NCBI RefSeq assembly: GCF_001021975.1
Contig: NZ_CP009928.1
Location: forward strand, 3,352,001 to 3,416,000
From: Chryseobacterium gallinarum
Lineage (GTDB): Bacteria > Bacteroidota > Bacteroidia > Flavobacteriales > Weeksellaceae
Length of the DNA: 64,000 nucleotides
Direction of reading: 5' to 3'
In this document: one piece after another, positions 59,902 to 64,000 of the stretch
Numbering within the stretch: position 1 is the stretch's first letter
How the letters are laid out: each line of letters opens with the position of its first letter
Notes under the pieces: model-generated
What the model saw: the letters and a program-made list of their open reading frames with translations, nothing else
Databases searched by the model: none
Told to the model about the DNA's origin: nothing
Translations under genes and position numbers: made by a program

Positions 59902-62031
59902 TTAATAATTTAGAGACGTATTTTTTAAAATTGCGTCCTCGATATCTTCAGGAGAGTAGTCATCTCCTGAAGCTTTTTTAAGAGGAATTGTGTAACCTTC
60001 ATTCAGGTAGTTATCCTCAAACGCATTTGAAATTTGCTTTTCAGTGTACTGGCCCATCAGTTGAGAATCTTCACCAATCATAGACGCTAATTCCTGATCT
60101 CTCAATTCAGCAATCTGTTGAGCTCTTGCTTTTGCTTTTCCAACTGCTGAAAGGTCTTTGTTCGGTCCTTTTGTAATCGGTTTTTCAAATAATTCGGCTT
60201 CACACAGTGATACTAATAGGTTATTAGTTTCGGCCCATAAGAAAACAATTGAAAGATCATTAATATCATAAGTCATTACGATCCTTTTACCATGGTAATT
60301 CTTAATAATATCATAATATGCAGGGCTGATCATATAGGTAAATTCAACTCCCACAATTTCAGTGGTGATCTGCCCATTGTTGCCTAATGTTATTTTTTTA
60401 CGAGCATCGAATAATTTTGATATAGTAGCACCTGAAAGGAATGTAACATGTGGTTTTTCACTATGATCATGCAGTTCAGAAGGTGACTGATGTACTTTTG
60501 AGTGTTTTCTTGAATACTGAGAATAAGGTGTAACCCTGTATTTTTCTATATGTACAGAGGCTTCTTCAATGCTTTTTTCTAAATTCCACCCTTGTTTTTT
60601 AGCCTCTTTTTTAATTCTTTTAAGATACTCAGCAGATCTGTGAGCATATTTTGCTCTTGATTGGATTCCTTCACCATAGAAGTATTTAGAATCCATAAAG
60701 AATACAGATTGCAGGGTTCTGAACCATCTTTCCATTTTTGCTTTATCATTCGCTTTTGAGGTAAATGATATTTTTACTCCCTGTCCCTTCATTCTTTCAA
60801 AAAGATCTGTCATTTGTGGAGTGTTATGTCCTGGAAAACGGTCAGTTATCCATTCAAAAGGTAGATAACCTGCATTTTGAACAGCCATTTTCATAGCTTC
60901 AGTATATACAAAATGATTTTCTTCGTAATCAAAGGAGTATCCCAGGATATCGCCTGAATGTACATCCCGGACAGCAACAACTATAATGTACTTTTCAACT
61001 TTTTTAGTTTTTGAGTTCCCGTTTTTGTCAATCACGGTGATCTCACCTTCATGAGAAATCATATTTACTCTTGTAGCATCCATTTCCCAACAATCCCCAG
61101 CATATAGAGCGTTTTGAGTAGGGATGTATGAGCGGTGTATGTATGATTTTCTGCTGCTTGCTCCGAACCTTTTTAAACCTGTTAAAAACTGTGTTTTGGA
61201 CTGTTCAAATATTGTTTGTCCATACCAACGACGTGAAGGAGCTTTTTTAAGCGTTAATTCACACATTTGAGTAACTTTTCTGATGATATGTTCCTGTGAG
61301 AACGTACTATCATCAGCATACATCTGCATAACCCAGCTGAATACTTCAGGATCATTGTAAATTTCAGCATTATTATTACCTGCACGAGGTAAGCGAATAA
61401 TATCTACAATGGCCTGATCTGTTGTTTCAAGAATGGTTATTTTTTCCTTTAACTTTAAATAGTTATGTGGAATATATTGAAGGTCCATTTCCGACAGAAC
61501 CGGGCTTAAATCCTTATATAATTTGTTAGCAGTTCCCGGATAGTCATCTTTTTCGTCCAGAATGAAATCTAAAACAGCACATGCCTTTGATAAAGCAGCT
61601 CTCTGAATATCATTAACATCTTTGTAAAACTCAGAATATTGGGGAGAAACAAGCTTTAAATGCTTTTTAAACCTTCGTTCTAAGGTTGTTTCCTCTTTTG
61701 ACTGACAAACTGTTTTATAGGCATCAAGTAATGCCTCACCGTCACCAAACATATTTCTGTAATGTTTGGGGGCTTTGTTTGGAATATTATTAAGACAGTA
61801 ATAGAAATGCCCGGAAACCTTTGCCCAACGCCATGACTTGCCAGAATCCGGCATGAAGTCTTTAGCTTTAGCAAGGTCACAAGGCCGAACCGTTTTTTTA
61901 TAGCGGATTCTTGCAACTTTCAAATAACTGTCCTCCAACCCGCAAATTTCAGCAATCAAGCGTTCTGAAAGCCAAATGCTTTCATTACTGCCTGATTGTC
62001 GTATTAATATGTCTGTAGGTTGAAGGTTCAT
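59902..62031 (-). CDS. MuA-type DDE transposase
   Basis: A 709-residue transposase from ATG 62031. The N-terminal half has HTH-type DNA-binding segments (LSERLIAEICGLEDSYLKVARIRYKK). The RNase-H-like core contains the catalytic triad D318 (CWEMDATR), D397 (EWITDRFPGH) and E434 (KAKMERWFRTLQ). A C-terminal beta-barrel and a MuB-interacting tail follow. It joins phage ends to target DNA in replicative and integrative transposition. A TTG at 62097 is in frame, but the 22 codons between would translate hairpin element D. Confidence 0.95.
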   Translation of the reverse strand: MNLQPTDILIRQSGSNESIWLSERLIAEICGLEDSYLKVARIRYKKTVRPCDLAKAKDFMPDSGKSWRWAKVSGHFYYCLNNIPNKAPKHYRNMFGDGEALLDAYKTVCQSKEETTLERRFKKHLKLVSPQYSEFYKDVNDIQRAALSKACAVLDFILDEKDDYPGTANKLYKDLSPVLSEMDLQYIPHNYLKLKEKITILETTDQAIVDIIRLPRAGNNNAEIYNDPEVFSWVMQMYADDSTFSQEHIIRKVTQMCELTLKKAPSRRWYGQTIFEQSKTQFLTGLKRFGASSRKSYIHRSYIPTQNALYAGDCWEMDATRVNMISHEGEITVIDKNGNSKTKKVEKYIIVVAVRDVHSGDILGYSFDYEENHFVYTEAMKMAVQNAGYLPFEWITDRFPGHNTPQMTDLFERMKGQGVKISFTSKANDKAKMERWFRTLQSVFFMDSKYFYGEGIQSRAKYAHRSAEYLKRIKKEAKKQGWNLEKSIEEASVHIEKYRVTPYSQYSRKHSKVHQSPSELHDHSEKPHVTFLSGATISKLFDARKKITLGNNGQITTEIVGVEFTYMISPAYYDIIKNYHGKRIVMTYDINDLSIVFLWAETNNLLVSLCEAELFEKPITKGPNKDLSAVGKAKARAQQIAELRDQELASMIGEDSQLMGQYTEKQISNAFEDNYLNEGYTIPLKKASGDDYSPEDIEDAILKNTSLNY

Positions 62032-62070
62032 TTTTTTATTAAAGTGTCCGACTCTCCGGATCTGTTTTGT

Positions 62071-62110
62071 TCCCGCCGTGGTGTCGAAACCACGCAAGGC
62101 CGTGGCGGGA
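62071..62110 (-). ncRNA. tRNA T-arm/acceptor-like intercistronic element D (divergent copy)
   Basis: On the minus strand: TCCCGCC, a 10-nt bulge starting ACGG, GTGGT, loop TTCGAC, ACCAC, GGCGGGA, then ACAAAA. Stems of 7 and 5 bp give the same 12-bp stack as copies A-C although almost every stem base differs. It starts two bases after the upstream TAA stop; the transposase ATG lies 39 bases downstream. Confidence 0.65.
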
Positions 62111-62112
62111 TT

Positions 62113-62271
62113 TTAAAAAATTTCTGAAATGTCAATTTTTACGATGACTCTATACAATGAAAGCATCTCATCATAAAAATTTTCTTGTACAGCAATTTTA
62201 GACTCTCCTGAACGGAAATATACTTGCTTGCCATATCCAACTAATTCACAAATAATTTTATAGGATCTCAT
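62113..62271 (-). CDS. Small phage protein between ner-like and transposase genes
   Basis: A 52-residue protein: MRSYKIICELVGYGKQVYFR then SGESKIAVQENFYDEMLSLY and RVIVKIDISEIF. It looks like one beta-rich domain. It lies in the early operon immediately before hairpin element D and the transposase gene. Not recognised as a family; Mu has no obvious equivalent at this position. Confidence 0.6.
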   Translation of the reverse strand: MRSYKIICELVGYGKQVYFRSGESKIAVQENFYDEMLSLYRVIVKIDISEIF

Positions 62272-62419
62272 ATTGTTTTAAATGTTTTGCGAATCCTATA
62301 TTTACCAAATAGTAACCACTCGTAACCGATTACCTTTCTGCAAAAATTGTCGTTACTGATACTTGACGACATTTAATAATCGATTGTACTAACTTTTTAA
62401 ATGTTTTCATATTCTATTA
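62272..62419. promoter_or_regulatory. Early control gap with repeats, possible transposition enhancer/operator region
   Basis: About 150 bases between the Ner-like gene and the 52-residue gene. It holds an inverted repeat TGTCGT...ACGACA (62348-62353 and 62366-62371) and direct GTAACC repeats around 62313-62333. A 26-codon frame (62330-62410, minus, beginning MKTFKKLVQS) also lies here but is too short to call. In Mu the operators and enhancer lie in this neighbourhood, so a similar role is possible. Confidence 0.35.
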
Positions 62420-62599
62420 TTATTTATTGTTAGTTAATTTCTTTAATTCGTTCAAAATCTTAAGTCCCTTTCCTCTGGTTGGAATTCGCTCAGCTCTTGC
62501 GATTTTCCCCACATATTCAGCATTAGTATTATGTTTTTTTGCAATAGACTGATATGGGGTTTCACTTCTAAGTTTAATTTTTTTGGCTAACGTCTCCAT
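62420..62599 (-). CDS. Ner/Cro-like small DNA-binding protein
   Basis: A 59-residue basic protein, METLAKKIKLRSETPYQSIA then KKHNTNAEYVGKIARAERIP, with an HTH of Cro/Ner size in PYQSIAKKHNTNAEYVGKIARAE. It is divergent from the repressor gene and first in the leftward early operon, the place of Mu ner. The open frame reaches 62704, but that extension would cover the promoter and operator region, so ATG 62599 is used. It probably shuts down early transcription after induction. Confidence 0.78.
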   Translation of the reverse strand: METLAKKIKLRSETPYQSIAKKHNTNAEYVGKIARAERIPTRGKGLKILNELKKLTNNK

Positions 62600-62610
62600 T
62601 TTTTCTTTAG

Positions 62611-62663
62611 ATTTGTACCGTTTATTGAGTACAAATATATAACAAAGTTGCGAATTACCGCAA
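62611..62663. promoter_or_regulatory. Divergent early promoter and operators
   Basis: Two inverted repeats flank or overlap a minus-strand promoter. ATTTGTAC (62611-62618) pairs with GTACAAAT (62629-62636); TTGCG (62648-62652) pairs with CGCAA (62659-62663). The minus strand reads TATATTTG at 62639-62632 (-7) and TTG at 62663-62661 (-33, 21-base spacer). Repressor or Ner-like binding would cover this promoter. Confidence 0.6.
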
Positions 62664-62718
62664 TAAAAAATGCAAAAAATTGCAATTTTATTACGGTTTC
62701 CCATTTTTATTAATTATC

Positions 62719-63471
62719 ATGCTGAAAATCAAAGAGATACGAGAGAGCAAAAATATTACACAAGACGAAATGGTTTTACGGACAGGAATTCCAAAGCGTT
62801 CTTATGTAGATTATGAGAATGGGAAAAGTGATATCCAACTCAGTAAGTTGCAAAAAATCGCAACAGCATTAAACGTAACTGTAGGTTATTTAATAGGAGA
62901 AACTAAAAGTGAAAATTTAGTTATCATTGAAAACGATAACAATAATGATAACCTTTTTGATAATAAACCAAAAGTAAAAAGTAAGTTATCAATCGATGGA
63001 GAAGTTATCGGAATTAATGAATACAATAGCGAATATATTGAGGTGATGCGAAAGCTCAAATTTGCAGACAGTATTAGTATTACAGATCACGGAGCTCCAT
63101 TCTATGAACTTCCTGTAAGTGCGGGCCGTGTACATGAACTTATCGACATGCAGGAACGACCTACAGGGTATATAAATTTACCTGGAATTAATTGTGATGC
63201 ATTTTTCCCAATTACAGGAGCTTCTTTTGAACCATTTATAAGGGCTGGAGATATAATTGGAATAAACTTTATAGATAAATGGGAGAATTTAGATCCTGAT
63301 TGTATCTATCTAATTATTACATATGATCAAAGAATGATCAAAAGATTAATGAATCACCCTACAGATAGTACATTATTGATATGCGTATCACCAAACTATA
63401 AAGAATTCAATATAGATAAGTTTACAATACGATACATCCATAAGGTCACATTCTGTGGACGTTCTATTTAA
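62719..63471 (+). CDS. Phage repressor: XRE HTH plus S24 (LexA/CI-type) autoprotease
   Basis: A 250-residue repressor from ATG 62719. Residues 1-60 form an XRE helix-turn-helix (ITQDEMVLRTGIPKRSYVDYENGKSDIQLSKLQKIATAL). After a linker the C-terminal half carries the S24 features: a cleavage site Ala135-Gly136 (PVSAGRVHE), nucleophile Ser169 in PITGASFEPFIRAGD and Lys208 in RMIKRL. It should be cleaved on RecA activation, linking induction to DNA damage. Mu itself uses an unrelated repressor. It is divergent from the early operon and the outermost gene on the right. Confidence 0.92.
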   Translation: MLKIKEIRESKNITQDEMVLRTGIPKRSYVDYENGKSDIQLSKLQKIATALNVTVGYLIGETKSENLVIIENDNNNDNLFDNKPKVKSKLSIDGEVIGINEYNSEYIEVMRKLKFADSISITDHGAPFYELPVSAGRVHELIDMQERPTGYINLPGINCDAFFPITGASFEPFIRAGDIIGINFIDKWENLDPDCIYLIITYDQRMIKRLMNHPTDSTLLICVSPNYKEFNIDKFTIRYIHKVTFCGRSI

Positions 63472-63636
63472 TTTAGTTAATAAAATAATATTAAAAAGCG
63501 TTTGAAATTAACATGCAAAGTATTTACCCACTTCTAAAATGAACATTTAATTAATATGAAACTATTGCAAATTAAACTGTTTCAGCTGTTGAGGCCTTTA
63601 CTTTTGGTTTTACCGTCTAAGCTTAAAATAGTATGA

Positions 63637-63663
63637 AATAGCTATCAACCACCGGTAGCTATT
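63637..63663 (+). other. Inverted repeat upstream of the FMN reductase gene
   Basis: AATAGCTA at 63637-63644 pairs with TAGCTATT at 63656-63663 over an 11-base loop; the flanks TATGA/TCATA extend it imperfectly. It is followed by an A-tract, so it could be a terminator for the opposite strand or an operator. The gap 63472-63689 also contains two TTTGCA-N(4-6)-TTTC words on the minus strand near the expected phage end, candidate transposase-binding sites. Confidence 0.4.
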
Positions 63664-63689
63664 CATATAACTTTAAAAAAAAATTATAT

Positions 63690-64000
63690 ATGAAAATCTT
63701 AGCAATAGCAGGAAGTAACTCAGAAGTTTCCATGAACAAACAATTGGTAACCTATGCATCAACATTGTTTGAAAATGCAGAAGTGGAAGTAATCGATCTA
63801 AATCCTTTCGAAATGCCAATCTATAAGCATGAAAGAGAATTGGCAAACGGTGTTCCGCAGGAAGCTTATAATTTTGCAGCAAAAATCGATGGAGCAGAGG
63901 TGTTATTGGTAGCTTTAGGAGAGCATAACGGAACCTATTCCACGGCGTTTAAAAATGTGTTCGACTGGGTGTCAAGAATCAAAGACAGAACCGTATGGAA
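63690..64000 (+). CDS. NADPH-dependent FMN reductase-like flavoprotein (cut by window end)
   Basis: The first 103 residues of a flavodoxin-like protein. The N-terminal FMN-phosphate loop is LAIAGSNSEVSMNKQLVTY, followed by VIDLNPFEMPIYKHERE and VLLVALGEHNGTYSTAFKNVFDWVSR, the conserved core of the FMN_red family (NADPH-dependent FMN reductase/ quinone reductase). The C-terminus lies outside the window. It belongs to the host side of the prophage junction. Confidence 0.88.
   Translation, partial: MKILAIAGSNSEVSMNKQLVTYASTLFENAEVEVIDLNPFEMPIYKHERELANGVPQEAYNFAAKIDGAEVLLVALGEHNGTYSTAFKNVFDWVSRIKDRTVW

Larger units (their letters stand above)
31680..63584 (-). mobile_element. Mu-like transposable prophage, about 32 kb, nearly complete
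   Basis: It contains repressor, Ner-like protein, MuA-type DDE transposase, MuB-type ATPase, endolysin, spanin, holin, terminase, gp36-like, portal/MuF, protease, capsid, sheath, tube, tail chaperone, tape measure, baseplate genes and tail spike. This is a full contractile-tailed transposable phage, with no obvious broken gene. Exact ends are not resolved: the left edge lies within 31644-31795 and the right edge within 63472-63689. The coordinates given use a shared 5-base word GCTGT (31675-31679 and 63585-63589) as a weak target-duplication candidate. Host neighbours are the GLPGLI gene and an FMN reductase. Confidence 0.9.

Noticed and set aside
31680..63600. CRISPR array or integrase-type attachment site in the prophage region
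   Set aside because: No regularly spaced repeats and no tyrosine or serine integrase gene; the DDE transposase explains insertion.

Overview
The window looks like a chromosome segment from a Flavobacteriia member of the Chryseobacterium/Weeksellaceae type. The evidence is AT-rich DNA, several matches to the Bacteroidetes promoter core TANNTTTG, start codons without Shine-Dalgarno sites, SusC/SusD proteins and a GLPGLI-family protein. The species assignment is inference. No tRNA, rRNA or CRISPR array was seen.

Host part, 1-31.6 kb. It opens with dnaA, followed by a low-molecular-weight tyrosine phosphatase, a tetrapyrrole-type methyltransferase, a DUF4349 lipoprotein and a DUF962/Mpo1-like membrane protein. 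Next come an AraC regulator with a TolC-HlyD-MFS tripartite efflux operon (5.2-10.3 kb), a TonB receptor with a siderophore-interacting reductase (10.5-13.6 kb), a small methyltransferase and metG on the minus strand. A complete starch/maltodextrin utilisation locus follows at 17-28.8 kb: SusC, SusD, SusE-like, GH97, GH13, an NTF2-like exported protein and an MFS sugar transporter. A pirin, a small HTH protein, a secreted Cys-containing peptide and a GLPGLI protein lead up to a prophage.

Prophage, about 31.7-63.5 kb. This is a nearly complete Mu-like transposable phage. On the right are an S24-type repressor (+), a divergent Ner/Cro-like gene, a MuA-type DDE transposase and a MuB-type ATPase, then a leftward early operon of small unknown genes ending in an M15 endolysin. 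Structural genes form two divergent blocks from 45.1 kb. Rightward are terminase small and large subunits, gp36-like, a portal/MuF/nuclease fusion, tape measure, gpG-like and a tail-terminator-like gene. Leftward are head protease/scaffold, capsid, sheath, tube, a frameshifted tail chaperone, baseplate genes, spanin, holin and tail spike. An FMN reductase, cut by the window end, lies beyond the phage.

The most unusual signal is a family of four short intercistronic elements in the phage early operon (56.2, 57.0, 57.4 and 62.1 kb). Each sits just after a stop codon and before the next gene. Each folds as a 12-bp helix capped by a TTCGA loop with a 10-12 nt bulge, resembling the T-arm/acceptor minihelix of a tRNA. 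Three of them lie exactly 14 nt from the start codon. The fourth has different stem sequences but the same fold. Other notable items are a -1 frameshift signal identical to the lambda heptamer in the tail chaperone, a candidate one-piece spanin, a portal protein with a C-terminal toxin-like nuclease domain, and two exported proteins with their own promoter that look like lysogenic-conversion cargo.
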